Assembly (NCBI RefSeq): GCF_005771405.1
Contig: NZ_VAUA01000001.1
Span: 496,001-560,000 of the forward strand
Direction of reading: 5' to 3'
DNA length: 64,000 nucleotides
From: Parasedimentitalea maritima
GTDB lineage: Bacteria; Pseudomonadota; Alphaproteobacteria; Rhodobacterales; Rhodobacteraceae
Part shown: positions 8,755 through 18,028 of the stretch, piece by piece
Numbering within the stretch: the first letter of the stretch is position 1
How the letters are laid out: each line of letters starts with the position of its first letter
Notes under the pieces: model-generated
What the model saw: only the letters and a program-made list of their open reading frames with translations
Database searches by the model: none
What the model was told of the DNA's origin: nothing
Position numbers and translations under genes: made by a program

Positions 8755-10152
8755 TTAGCTGTGGATCGCGCCGTCGCCGCAGGCTAGGGCGGCTTCGCGC
8801 ACAGCTTCCGAATACGTTGGGTGGGCGTGGCAGGTCAGGGCGATGTCTTCGGCTGAGGCGCCGAATTCCATGGCTACACAGATCTCGTGGATCATGTCGC
8901 CGGCACCGGGGCCGATGATGGCAGCGCCTAGCACGCGGTCTGTTTCCTTGTCGGTGATCAGCTTCACGAAGCCTTCGCCCTGGTGAACCGCCTTGGCGCG
9001 GCCGTTGCCCATGAACATGAACTTGCCGATCTTCAGCTTGCGACCCTCAGCCTTGAGCGCATCCTCAGTCGCACCAACTGTGGCAACCTCAGGGGTTGTG
9101 TAGACCACGCCGGGAATGACGCCATAGTTCACGTGACCATGCTTGCCTGCCAATACTTCGGCGACGGCCATGCCTTCGTCTTCGGCTTTGTGGGCCAGCA
9201 TTGGACCTTCGATCACGTCACCGATGGCATAGATACCGGGCACGTTGGTGGCCCACTTAGCATCCGTGGCGATCTGACCGCGTTCGGTCATTTTTACGTC
9301 CAGTGCGTCCAGGCCCAGACCGTCAGAGTACGGCCTGCGGCCAGTGGCAACCAGCACCACGTCGGCGTCGATAACCTGTTCTTCGTCTGGTTTCTTCTTC
9401 AGCGCGTATTTCACTTTGGCTTTGGTTTTCGACGCATCAACGCCGGACACCGCAGCACCCATGATGAATTTCAGGCCCTGCTTTTCCAGGATCCGCTTAA
9501 AGGCCCGCTGGACGTCTTTGTCCATGCCGGGGCAGACCGCATCCATGTATTCGACCACGGTGACCTCGGCGCCCAGACGGGCATAGACCGAGCCCAGCTC
9601 CAGGCCGATGACGCCTGCGCCGATGACGGTCATTTTCTTGGGCACCTTGGGCAGGTCCAGCGCGCCGGTGCTGTCGACCACAACGCCAGCGTCGTTGTCG
9701 ACGGTGACGCCGGGCAGCGACGAGACAACCGAGCCAGAGGCGATCACGATGTTCTTGGTCTCGTGGGTGTCGTCACCAACCTTGACCTGACCAGCCGCCG
9801 GGATCGAGGCCCAGCCCTTCAGCCAGTCGATCTTGTTCTTCTTCATCAGGAATTCAACGCCGACAGTATTCTGGCCGATGACGTCTTCCTTGTAGGCCTT
9901 CATCTGTTTCCAGTCGACAGAAGGCGATTTGCCCTTCAGGCCCATCTTGGTGAAGTTATGCTCGGCTTCGTGCAGCATATGGGTGGCGTGCAGCAGCGCC
10001 TTGGACGGGATACAGCCCACGTTCAGGCAGGTGCCACCCAGGGTCTCGCGACCTTCGACGATGGCGGTTTTCAGGCCCAGTTGGGCGCAGCGGATGGCCG
10101 AGACATAGCCGCCGGGGCCTGCACCGATGATGATGACGTCATAGCTTGCCAT
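8755..10152 (-). CDS. lpd: Dihydrolipoyl dehydrogenase (E3)
   Basis: FAD/NAD flavoprotein of 465 residues that reoxidises dihydrolipoamide on the E2 component, producing NADH. Visible features are the FAD dinucleotide motif GAGPGG (10-15), the redox disulfide CLNVGC (Cys42/Cys47), a second GXGXXG in the NAD domain (GAGVIG, about 178-183), and the C-terminal HAHPTYSE motif with the catalytic His. The start has an AAGGAG site. As last enzyme gene of the suc operon it is most likely the E3 of the 2-oxoglutarate dehydrogenase complex. Confidence 0.97.
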   Translation of the reverse strand: MASYDVIIIGAGPGGYVSAIRCAQLGLKTAIVEGRETLGGTCLNVGCIPSKALLHATHMLHEAEHNFTKMGLKGKSPSVDWKQMKAYKEDVIGQNTVGVEFLMKKNKIDWLKGWASIPAAGQVKVGDDTHETKNIVIASGSVVSSLPGVTVDNDAGVVVDSTGALDLPKVPKKMTVIGAGVIGLELGSVYARLGAEVTVVEYMDAVCPGMDKDVQRAFKRILEKQGLKFIMGAAVSGVDASKTKAKVKYALKKKPDEEQVIDADVVLVATGRRPYSDGLGLDALDVKMTERGQIATDAKWATNVPGIYAIGDVIEGPMLAHKAEDEGMAVAEVLAGKHGHVNYGVIPGVVYTTPEVATVGATEDALKAEGRKLKIGKFMFMGNGRAKAVHQGEGFVKLITDKETDRVLGAAIIGPGAGDMIHEICVAMEFGASAEDIALTCHAHPTYSEAVREAALACGDGAIHS

Positions 10153-10174
10153 TGATGAGATCTCCTTTTGCCCG

Positions 10175-10402
10175 TCAGGGCCTGGTCAATACGGTTGCGC
10201 CACAGGCGGGACAGGTCAAGGTGCCATGCCACGCAGGGGCGGTGTTTGTTGTTTGTTCGAGCCAGGGGCCGGGGTCCAGGATCTGGACATAGGCGACACC
10301 CTCGCCGGGTTTGGTGTTTGGGCCTTCACCTACCAACCAGACCAGCTCGGCGCGTTTGGCGCAAGAGGGGCAGGTCAGCTGTTCAGGATCGCGGTAGGCC
10401 AT
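10175..10402 (-). CDS. Small double-CxxC zinc-ribbon protein
   Basis: 75 residues with two cysteine pairs, CPSC near the N-terminus and CPAC near the C-terminus ([14 protein letters not shown] ... [10 protein letters not shown]), a probable zinc ribbon. It sits between odhB and lpd in the same orientation, 22 bases before lpd, so it is probably co-transcribed. I do not recognise a named family. The gene may act in the operon's own regulation or be a passenger; nothing in the sequence decides. Confidence 0.7.
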   Translation of the reverse strand: MAYRDPEQLTCPSCAKRAELVWLVGEGPNTKPGEGVAYVQILDPGPWLEQTTNTAPAWHGTLTCPACGATVLTRP

Positions 10403-10423
10403 ATGTGTCTTTCAGTCGCGATC

Positions 10424-10493
10424 GGGGAGGGGGCGCTGCCCCCGGCCCAAGTGGGCCTCCCCCGGAGTATTTGGGAAAAGATGAAGAGCAAAG
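10424..10493. repeat. Intergenic double-hairpin repeat, family B copy 1
   Basis: GGGGGC-GCT-GCCCCC, then GGCCCA-AG-TGGGCC, then CCCCCGGAGTATTTGG and AAGATGAAGAGC. A second, shorter copy with the same ends lies at 25743-25793. It fills most of the gap between the zinc-ribbon gene and the 137-residue gene. Confidence 0.75.
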
Positions 10494-10506
10494 TGGCTGG
10501 ATCAAT

Positions 10507-10920
10507 TTAGGAGCTGATCGATTTGGTGAAACCGCCTAGTATCCCTCCAACCAAGTCGCCGATATTTGAATAGGATTTGGTGCCCGAGCTCACTTCTTTG
10601 ACGGCCTCTGAGAGTTTTTCTTCATTTTCGCCCACTGTAATCTTATGACCCAGAGCTGCTAAGCCGTAGGATGTCAGAACGGGGCCGGAAACTATGCCGG
10701 AGCCACCACCTTCAAGGTATTTAAATACTTTGCCTGTGCGAATTACACCTTCGTCTTTTAGCCATTCAACACATGGAAAAAAATGAGGGGCGTACTCTTC
10801 AGAGAGCCCGAGTTCCTTAAACTCAAGTTGCGTCTCTTGAATGCCCCAATCCATTAACAATTCTAGGATTTTGGCTATGACTAATTCACTCTTGAGGAGA
10901 TCGCTCATCGATTGAACCAT
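10507..10920 (-). CDS. Hypothetical protein in the suc operon
   Basis: Up to 137 residues; an internal ATG at 10908 (MSDLLK) is an equally good start. It is mostly helical in appearance, with acidic and Gly/Ser-rich segments and no signal peptide. No family is recognised. It lies between odhB and the zinc-ribbon gene and looks AT-richer than its GC-rich neighbours, and no strong ribosome-binding site is visible. This fits a late insertion into a conserved operon. Confidence 0.55.
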   Translation of the reverse strand: MVQSMSDLLKSELVIAKILELLMDWGIQETQLEFKELGLSEEYAPHFFPCVEWLKDEGVIRTGKVFKYLEGGGSGIVSGPVLTSYGLAALGHKITVGENEEKLSEAVKEVSSGTKSYSNIGDLVGGILGGFTKSISS

Positions 10921-10982
10921 TGATTAGAATTCAACTAAATGGAGTTACGCCTCAATCGCAACGACTGAGGCGCAATCACTGT

Positions 10983-12497
10983 TTACAGATCCATCAGCAA
11001 ACGACGTGGATCTTCCAGTGCTTCTTTGACCCGCACCAGGAAGGTCACGGCGCCTTTGCCGTCGACAACGCGGTGGTCATAGGACAGCGCCAGATACATC
11101 ATCGGACGGATCACCACCTCTCCGTTGATCGCCATCGGGCGGTCCTGGATCTTGTGCATGCCAAGGATACCCGACTGTGGTGGGTTCAGGATCGGCGAGG
11201 ACATCAGCGAGCCGTAGACACCACCGTTGGAGATGGTGAAGGTGCCGCCCTGCATTTCCGCCATCGACAGTTTGCCGTCACGGGCGCGCTTGCCTTTTTC
11301 CGAAATCGCTTTTTCGATATCCGCAAATGACATCGCATCAGCATCGCGGATCACCGGAACAACCAAGCCGGTTGGGGTGCCGGCCGCAACGCCCATGTGG
11401 ACGAAGTTCTTGTAAACGATGTCGGTGCCGTCGATCTCTGCGTTGACCTCGGGCACTTCTTTCAGGGCGTGACAGCAGGCCTTGGTAAAGAAGGACATGA
11501 AACCCAGGCGAGCGCCGTGCTTCTTTTCGAACTGGTCTTTGTACTGTTTGCGCAGCTCCATCACCTCGGTCATGTCGACCTCGTTATAGGTGGTTAGCAT
11601 GGCGGCGGTGTTCTGTGCTTCTTTCAGACGGCGGGCAATGGTCTGGCGCAGACGGGTCATCTTCACCCGTTCCTCGCGGGATGCATCGTCAGCGGCAACT
11701 GGTGCACGCATTGCTGCAGCAGGGGCAGGCGCAGCAGCCGGAGCAACGGCGGGAGCAGCAGCTGCGGCGGCTACAGCGCGGCTAACATCGTCTTTCATGA
11801 TGCGACCGTCGCGGCCGGTGCCAGTGACGGCAGCGGCACTTAGTCCAGCTTCGGCCATCGCCTTTTCTGCCGATGGCGCATTGGCGACGTCCTTGCCTGC
11901 GGCGGCCGGAGCAGCCACGGCAGCAGGGGCAGAGGCTGGCGCCGCCGCTACTGCTGAACCAGCACCCGAGATCACGCCCAGTTTGGCAGTGGCATCCACC
12001 GTGGAGCCTTCGGCAGCGGTGATTTCAGTCAGGACACCAGCGGCGGGTGCGGGGACTTCGACAGAGACTTTGTCAGTTTCAAGTTCACAGAGCATTTCGT
12101 CTTGCGAGACGGTATCGCCGACTTTCTTGAACCAGGTGGCCACGGTGGCTTCGGTCACGGATTCACCCAGGGTTGGCACCATCACATCGGTGCTGCCAGA
12201 ACCCGCAGCCGGAGCAGCGACCGCTGGTGCGGCTGCGGGCGCTGCTGTTGCAGTTGCACCACCTGCGGACAGGGTGGCCAGCAGTGCATTGACGCCGACG
12301 GTTTCCCCTTCAGCGGCGATGATGTCACCCATTGTTCCAGCACTGGGGCTGGGCACTTCTACAGTGACCTTGTCGGTCTCCAGCTCGCAGAGCATCTCGT
12401 CGACAGCAACTGCATCGCCGGGCTTTTTGAACCAGGTGGCAACCGTGGCTTCGGTGACCGATTCACCCAGGGTGGGCACACGAATTTCGGTGGTCAT
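10983..12497 (-). CDS. odhB: 2-oxoglutarate dehydrogenase E2, dihydrolipoyl succinyltransferase, with two lipoyl domains
   Basis: Core of the 2-oxoglutarate dehydrogenase complex, 504 residues; transfers the succinyl group from lipoamide to CoA. Two near-identical lipoyl domains carry the ETDKV lysines at 43 and 143, exactly 100 residues apart, joined by Ala/Pro-rich linkers. The E3-binding domain follows (about 205-242), then the catalytic domain with DHRVVDG (His475, Asp479). E. coli SucB has one lipoyl domain and about 405 residues, so the second domain explains the length. It starts 3 bases after the sucA stop with AAGGA as ribosome-binding site. Confidence 0.96.
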   Translation of the reverse strand: MTTEIRVPTLGESVTEATVATWFKKPGDAVAVDEMLCELETDKVTVEVPSPSAGTMGDIIAAEGETVGVNALLATLSAGGATATAAPAAAPAVAAPAAGSGSTDVMVPTLGESVTEATVATWFKKVGDTVSQDEMLCELETDKVSVEVPAPAAGVLTEITAAEGSTVDATAKLGVISGAGSAVAAAPASAPAAVAAPAAAGKDVANAPSAEKAMAEAGLSAAAVTGTGRDGRIMKDDVSRAVAAAAAAPAVAPAAAPAPAAAMRAPVAADDASREERVKMTRLRQTIARRLKEAQNTAAMLTTYNEVDMTEVMELRKQYKDQFEKKHGARLGFMSFFTKACCHALKEVPEVNAEIDGTDIVYKNFVHMGVAAGTPTGLVVPVIRDADAMSFADIEKAISEKGKRARDGKLSMAEMQGGTFTISNGGVYGSLMSSPILNPPQSGILGMHKIQDRPMAINGEVVIRPMMYLALSYDHRVVDGKGAVTFLVRVKEALEDPRRLLMDL

Positions 12498-12500
12498 GGA

Positions 12501-15461
12501 TCAGTTTCCTTCGATGCTCAGCGCGTCATTCACGAGCGCAGCTTGTTGGGCTTTGTGTTGGCTGGCCAGACCTGTAGCAGGAGAGGCCGATGTGGCGCGT
12601 CCGGCATAGACCGGGCGAGTATGTTTGGCGCCGATACGAGTCAGCACCCATTCGATGTTGGGTTCAATAAAGGTCCAGGCACCCTGGTTCTTGGGCTCTT
12701 CCTGGCACCAGACCATCTCTGCCTGTTTGAAACGTCCCAGTTCCTTGACCATCGAGATGGCCGGGAATGGATAATACTGTTCGACCCGCATCAGGTAGAT
12801 GTCGTCGATACCACGGGCGTCACGCTCGGCCAGCAAGTCATAGTAGACCTTGCCTGAACACAGAACCACGCGCTTGATCTTGTCATCGGCCGCCAGTTGG
12901 GTGTCAGAATTGCCGTGCTGAGCGTCATCCCACAGTACCCGGTGGAAGCTGGATCCGGTGGTGAATTCCTCGGTCTTGCTGACCGCCATCTTGTGGCGCA
13001 GCAGTGATTTTGGGGTCATCAGGATCAGCGGTTTGCGGAAACTCCGGTGCATTTGACGGCGCAGGATGTGGAAGTAGTTCGCGGGTGTTGTGCAGTTGGC
13101 GACAATCCAGTTGTCCTGACCACACATCTGCAGGAACCGCTCCAGTCGCGCTGAGGAGTGCTCGGGACCTTGGCCCTCATACCCGTGCGGCAGCAGAACG
13201 GTTAGACCGGACATCCGCAGCCACTTGCTTTCACCGGACGAGATGAACTGATCGAACATGATCTGCGCGCCGTTGGCAAAGTCGCCAAACTGGCCTTCCC
13301 ACAGGGTCAGAGCATTGGGTTCCGCCAGTGAATAACCGTATTCAAAACCCAGCACAGCATATTCCGACAGGGCCGAGTCGATGACTTCGTATTGTGACTG
13401 ACCTGCGCGGATGTTGTTCAGAGGGAAATACCGCTCTTCGGTGTCTTGATTGACCAGGCCGGAGTGACGTTGAGAGAAGGTGCCACGGGTGGCATCCTGT
13501 CCAGACAGGCGCACCGGATAGCCTTCGGTCAGCAACGATCCAAAAGCCAGCGCCTCAGCCGTGGCCCAGTCAAAACCAGCCCCGTCATTCAGCATCTGTT
13601 TCTTTGCTTCGAGCAAGCGACCAACGGTCTTGTGTACTGGTACACCTTCCGGAAGCTGCGACAGCGCTGCACCGACCTCGGCAAAGGTCTCTGGGGAAAC
13701 CGAAGTTTTACCGCGCTGGTAATCTTCATCCTTGGTGTCCATGTGCTTCCAGCGACCATCCAGCCAGTCGGCCTTGTTGGGCTTGTAATCTTTCCCGGCC
13801 TCAAACTCGTCGTTCAGTCGCGCCTGAAAAGCGGCCTTCATGTCTTCGATTTCGCCTTCGGGGATCAGACCATCTTTGACCAGGCGCTCAGTATAGAGCG
13901 ACAGCGTGGTCTTGTGGGTCTTGATCTTCTTGTACATCACCGGGTTGGTGAACATGGGCTCGTCGCCCTCGTTGTGACCAAATCGGCGGTAGCAGAAGAT
14001 GTCGAGCACGACGTCTTTGTGGAACTTCTGGCGGAATTCTGTGGCCACTTTGGCGGCGTGCACGACCGCTTCGGGGTCGTCACCGTTGACGTGGAAGATC
14101 GGCGCTTCGACCACCAGCGCGTTGTCGGTGGGGTAGGGCGAAGAGCGCGAGAAGTGCGGTGCAGTGGTGAAACCAATCTGGTTGTTGACCACGATATGCA
14201 TAGTGCCGCCGGTTTTGTGACCGCGCAGACCTGACAGGGCGAAACATTCGGCCACAACACCCTGACCAGCAAAGGCGGCATCGCCGTGCAACAGGATTGG
14301 CATGACTTGGGTCCGGTCGGCGTCCTTCAACTGGTCCTGCTTGGCGCGGACCTTGCCGATGACAACCGGGTTCACCGCTTCCAGGTGCGAGGGGTTGGCT
14401 GTCAGGGACAGGTGGACAATGTTGCCATTGAAATCACGATCCGAGCTGGCACCAAGGTGGTATTTCACATCGCCCGACCCATCCACGTCTTCGGGCTTAA
14501 AGCTGCCACCCTGGAATTCGTTGAAAATGGCGCGATAGGGTTTTTGCATCACATTGGCCAGCACCGACAGGCGGCCCCGGTGTGGCATGCCGATCACGAT
14601 GTCACGCACACCCAGTGCGCCACCGCGCTTGATGATCTGTTCCATCGCCGGGATCAGGCTTTCTCCGCCATCCAGACCAAAACGTTTGGTGCCCATGTAT
14701 TTCACATGCAGGAACTTTTCGAACCCTTCGGCTTCGACCATCTTGTTGAGGATTGCCTTACGGCCTTCACGGGTGAACTGGATTTCCTTGCCCAGACCCT
14801 CGATCCGTTCCTTCAACCACGAGGATTCAGCTGGGTTGGAAATATGCATGTATTGCAGCGCAAAAGTGCCGCAGTAGGTGCGTTTGACGATGTCGACAAT
14901 CTGGCGCATCGAGGCAAGCGGCAGCCCCAGCACATTATCGATAAAGATCGGGCGATCCATGTCGGCATCGGTAAAGCCATAGGTGCGCGGGTCCAGTTCC
15001 GGGTGTGGCACGGTCGAGCGCATGCCCAGCGGATCCAGATCTGCCACCAGGTGCCCCCGGATCCGGTAAGCGCGGATCAGCATCAGCGCGCGGATGCTGT
15101 CCAGCACGGCCCGCTTGATCGCATCATCGGACACTTCGACACCAGTTTTGGCAGCTTTTTCGGCGATCTTCTTGCCAGCCGCTTTGGTTTCAACCGGAGC
15201 GGCCCATTCACCCGTCAGCGCACCTGTCAGGTCATCGTCAGGAACCGGCGGCCAGTCGTTACGCGCCCACGACGGGCCCTGTGCCTCGGCCTTTACGTCC
15301 AGATCGGCATCGCCCATCTGGCGAAAGAACTCACCCCATGCGGCATCAACCGCGTTGGGGTCATTGGCGTAACGGGCATATAGTTGCTCCAGATACTCGG
15401 CATTGTGTCCCTGCATGAAAGAGGACGCATGGAAGAGGTCGTTGGGGCTTTGCTCGGTCAT
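12501..15461 (-). CDS. sucA: 2-oxoglutarate dehydrogenase E1 component
   Basis: Thiamine-diphosphate enzyme of 986 residues that decarboxylates 2-oxoglutarate and succinylates the lipoyl arm of OdhB. The N-terminal region (HASSFMQGHNAEYLEQLYARY) is the E2-binding part. Conserved stretches include GMPHRGRLSVL, the cofactor motif GDAAFAGQG, NNQIGFTT, and RHSGLVNQDTEERYFPLNN in the C-terminal half. The length is normal. The start has GAGGTAA upstream. It precedes odhB by 3 bases. Confidence 0.97.
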   Translation of the reverse strand: MTEQSPNDLFHASSFMQGHNAEYLEQLYARYANDPNAVDAAWGEFFRQMGDADLDVKAEAQGPSWARNDWPPVPDDDLTGALTGEWAAPVETKAAGKKIAEKAAKTGVEVSDDAIKRAVLDSIRALMLIRAYRIRGHLVADLDPLGMRSTVPHPELDPRTYGFTDADMDRPIFIDNVLGLPLASMRQIVDIVKRTYCGTFALQYMHISNPAESSWLKERIEGLGKEIQFTREGRKAILNKMVEAEGFEKFLHVKYMGTKRFGLDGGESLIPAMEQIIKRGGALGVRDIVIGMPHRGRLSVLANVMQKPYRAIFNEFQGGSFKPEDVDGSGDVKYHLGASSDRDFNGNIVHLSLTANPSHLEAVNPVVIGKVRAKQDQLKDADRTQVMPILLHGDAAFAGQGVVAECFALSGLRGHKTGGTMHIVVNNQIGFTTAPHFSRSSPYPTDNALVVEAPIFHVNGDDPEAVVHAAKVATEFRQKFHKDVVLDIFCYRRFGHNEGDEPMFTNPVMYKKIKTHKTTLSLYTERLVKDGLIPEGEIEDMKAAFQARLNDEFEAGKDYKPNKADWLDGRWKHMDTKDEDYQRGKTSVSPETFAEVGAALSQLPEGVPVHKTVGRLLEAKKQMLNDGAGFDWATAEALAFGSLLTEGYPVRLSGQDATRGTFSQRHSGLVNQDTEERYFPLNNIRAGQSQYEVIDSALSEYAVLGFEYGYSLAEPNALTLWEGQFGDFANGAQIMFDQFISSGESKWLRMSGLTVLLPHGYEGQGPEHSSARLERFLQMCGQDNWIVANCTTPANYFHILRRQMHRSFRKPLILMTPKSLLRHKMAVSKTEEFTTGSSFHRVLWDDAQHGNSDTQLAADDKIKRVVLCSGKVYYDLLAERDARGIDDIYLMRVEQYYPFPAISMVKELGRFKQAEMVWCQEEPKNQGAWTFIEPNIEWVLTRIGAKHTRPVYAGRATSASPATGLASQHKAQQAALVNDALSIEGN

Positions 15462-15716
15462 TGGGTTACCTCGTGCAGAGTGGGACCGTTGTGTAGGAGA
15501 CCTAAGGTCATTTGGGGCAGCGTTGCTGCCAGACGTTTCGATTTGGTGAAACGCAAGGCAGATCCTGCGGCAAAAAGGGCTGAAAGGGCCGTTTTAGCAG
15601 CAAGATCCGGGGACATATGCGGAAATTTGAGAACAGGGAGCATCCACCCGGCCGCGCCTGGCTGCGCTCGACCTTCGCCGCGGGAGGGCACTGCCATGGA
15701 GAAAGGAACTATTAGT

Positions 15717-16556
15717 TCAAACGGCATCGACATAGCTATGTTTTACCCAAACAAACATAAACGGAAGCGAGGGCCTGCTTCGGTATACCCCACGGTTATC
15801 GCCGAAGGCCGCAGCGCTCATCGACACATCGGAATGTTCACGTGCGGCCCCTTTGGTCATACGACCTGCCAGCATTTTTCCCCCGTCATAGGAATGGCCC
15901 TCAGCTTGCAAAGAGCAGTGGGCAATAGATTTATTTTCAATGTCTGAGAAGGAAGCGGCCAATCCAAACTCTTCCAGTTTTTCGGCCCGGCTGCGTCCGT
16001 TTTCGTCAACATAGTCGTGTAGCGAAATGGCCCAAACAAAAGCCTCACCAGTTACAGTTGAGTTTGTATTCGGCTTGATCAATGCTAGGGTCTTGCCGCT
16101 TTGATCGCGCCATAGGCTGCTGGCAGGGTCTTCAAAATTCCGAATGAACGTCTGGGAGGTGAAATTGCCACCTTCAGGGTCGAATCGAAGAGTAGGATCC
16201 GCAAGAATTTCGGCCGACGCTGTGACTTTGGGGAGCAATCGACGTTCTTTGAGCAATTGATGGCGAGTGTTCTTCAGCATGAATTCTTCGGCAAAATAGA
16301 CCGCATCTCGCATAATTAGGCGTAAGTCAGTGTCGTCGTCGCAGGTAAGGCCAACTTCGTGTAATTCGTCTTCAGGAAGTTTACGAAAACATCCCTTAGG
16401 GTGAGAATTTGCAATCCTGCGGGCCAAAGATGCAACATACCAAAACGCATCGTCAGTAGTGTTTCGCGCGCGCTTCGCATCAGGCGAAGAAACAGTGGCC
16501 GCTTTGGGGCGGTTTCGCTGTAATCGCTTGATAAGTGGGACGCGCGCGAAAGACAT
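15717..16556 (-). CDS. Hypothetical protein between sucD and sucA
   Basis: 279 residues, soluble, no signal peptide or membrane helix, with a basic N-terminus (KRLQRNRPKAATVSS) and an even mix of charged residues. No known domain is recognised. It starts 3 bases after the sucD stop and reads in the operon direction, then 255 bases separate it from sucA. Base composition is visibly lower in GC than sucA and sucD. It looks like an accessory gene lodged inside the TCA operon. Confidence 0.65.
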   Translation of the reverse strand: MSFARVPLIKRLQRNRPKAATVSSPDAKRARNTTDDAFWYVASLARRIANSHPKGCFRKLPEDELHEVGLTCDDDTDLRLIMRDAVYFAEEFMLKNTRHQLLKERRLLPKVTASAEILADPTLRFDPEGGNFTSQTFIRNFEDPASSLWRDQSGKTLALIKPNTNSTVTGEAFVWAISLHDYVDENGRSRAEKLEEFGLAASFSDIENKSIAHCSLQAEGHSYDGGKMLAGRMTKGAAREHSDVSMSAAAFGDNRGVYRSRPSLPFMFVWVKHSYVDAV

Positions 16557-16559
16557 TTT

Positions 16560-17441
16560 TTAGCCGATCGCCTTCAGAACAGCTTCGCCGAGACCGGCGG
16601 GGCTGTCGGCGACAACGATACCAGCGGATTTCATCGCTTCGATCTTGTCTTCGGCACCACCTTTGCCACCAGCAACAATCGCACCGGCGTGGCCCATGCG
16701 GCGGCCTGGAGGGGCTGTACGACCAGCGATGAAACCAGCAGTTGGCTTCCAGCGGCCCTTCTTTTTCTGCTCGGCCAGGAACTCAGCGGCTTCCTCTTCA
16801 GCGGAACCGCCGATTTCACCGATCATGATGATCGACTGAGTCTCGTCGTCGTCCAGGAACATGTCCAGCACGTCGATGTGCTCGGTGCCCTTGATCGGGT
16901 CGCCGCCGATGCCCACAGCGGTGGACTGACCCAGACCGATGTCAGACGTCTGCTTGACGGCCTCATATGTCAGGGTGCCGGAGCGTGACACAACACCAAC
17001 CGAACCACGTTTGTGGATGTGGCCGGGCATGATGCCGATTTTGCAGGCGTCAGGCGTGATCACGCCGGGGCAGTTGGGGCCAACCAGACGGGACTTGGAG
17101 CCGTCCAGCGCGCGCTGAACGCGCATCATGTCGAGCACCGGAATGCCTTCGGTGATGCAGATGATCAGTTCCATCTCGGCGTCGATTGCCTCGAGGATTG
17201 AGTCAGCGGCGAAGGGAGGAGGCACGTAGATCACGGAAGCGTTGGCTTCGGTGACGTGCTTGGCCTCGTGAACCGAGTTGAAGACGGGCAGGTTCAGGTG
17301 GGATTGACCACCTTTGCCGGGTGTTACGCCGCCAACCATCTTGGTGCCATAAGCGATGGCCTGTTCAGAGTGAAAAGTACCCTGCGAGCCGGTCAGGCCC
17401 TGACAGATGACTTTGGTGTTTTCGTCGATGAGGATTGCCAT
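16560..17441 (-). CDS. sucD: Succinyl-CoA synthetase alpha subunit
   Basis: 293 residues. With SucC it makes succinate and a nucleoside triphosphate from succinyl-CoA, through a phosphohistidine. The CoA-binding N-terminal domain starts at '[32 protein letters not shown]', and the phosphorylated His is in [10 protein letters not shown] (about His251). Length is normal. AAGGAG lies upstream of the ATG. It is separated from sucC by an unrelated secreted-protein gene, an unusual arrangement for sucCD. Confidence 0.97.
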   Translation of the reverse strand: MAILIDENTKVICQGLTGSQGTFHSEQAIAYGTKMVGGVTPGKGGQSHLNLPVFNSVHEAKHVTEANASVIYVPPPFAADSILEAIDAEMELIICITEGIPVLDMMRVQRALDGSKSRLVGPNCPGVITPDACKIGIMPGHIHKRGSVGVVSRSGTLTYEAVKQTSDIGLGQSTAVGIGGDPIKGTEHIDVLDMFLDDDETQSIIMIGEIGGSAEEEAAEFLAEQKKKGRWKPTAGFIAGRTAPPGRRMGHAGAIVAGGKGGAEDKIEAMKSAGIVVADSPAGLGEAVLKAIG

Positions 17442-17490
17442 TTGGCGTTCTCCTTGGTTTCGGTTGGCAGCGTGTAAACCGCCTTGTTTG

Positions 17491-18024
17491 TTAGGTATCG
17501 TGATTAATCGATACGACGTAGCCAGCGACTGGGCCCTTCGTTGACTGAAAGCGAATTGCTTCGAACTCCACAGTAAGACCTACAGAGCTAAATGTGCTAC
17601 GCAGTCCCTCTGCTTTTGCGGATGGGTCACCATCTATCGCTGCGCGGCCCATTTCAGGCTTTCCAAAGACACGACTCAGTGTCTTTGATAGCGAATGAAA
17701 GTGTTCGACTATTTGCTCAGCGCTCAGGGTCTTGGAAGATACGTGACAAAAGTAACGGCCGCTGCTTTCGTCTTCAGGAAATTTGTACCTCGGACGTCCC
17801 ACCAGATGGTTTCGATTGGCAAGATTAGAGAAACGCGTCATCTGTTTGTCCGCAGTCTCAGCTGCGGCAATACCGTCTTGTATCGAAGACCCTGATGTGA
17901 GGCTCAGTGCGAGCTTGTTCAAGCATGCGCGCTCAAAGATCTTGGCTGCTGCTTTAGCCTCGTCAGCTGCAAAAGCGGCTGACGAAGTGAACAAGCACAG
18001 TACTATGACTAGGAACGCGCGCAA
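17491..18024 (-). CDS. Hypothetical secreted protein between sucC and sucD
   Basis: 177 residues starting from a TTG that has AAGGG upstream and sits 4 bases after the sucC stop. A signal peptide is clear ([19 protein letters not shown], cleavage near 20). The mature part has a few cysteines (CLNK, CHVS) and no recognised domain, so it should be periplasmic. It is placed between the two subunit genes of succinyl-CoA synthetase and looks AT-richer than both. Confidence 0.65.
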   Translation of the reverse strand: MRAFLVIVLCLFTSSAAFAADEAKAAAKIFERACLNKLALSLTSGSSIQDGIAAAETADKQMTRFSNLANRNHLVGRPRYKFPEDESSGRYFCHVSSKTLSAEQIVEHFHSLSKTLSRVFGKPEMGRAAIDGDPSAKAEGLRSTFSSVGLTVEFEAIRFQSTKGPVAGYVVSINHDT

Positions 18025-18028
18025 CTGA

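Noticed and set aside
8983-10155. 390-residue open frame on the plus strand opposite lpd
   Set aside because: It is the antisense of a strongly conserved gene; its composition (many His, Gln, Asp) comes from the GC-biased codon positions of lpd and no family is seen.
11590-12609. 339-residue Ala/Ser-rich frame opposite odhB
   Set aside because: Antisense of Ala/Pro-rich linkers and lipoyl domains; it has no independent start or family.
14286-15383. 365-residue frame opposite sucA
   Set aside because: Antisense shadow of sucA with no motif and no ribosome-binding site.
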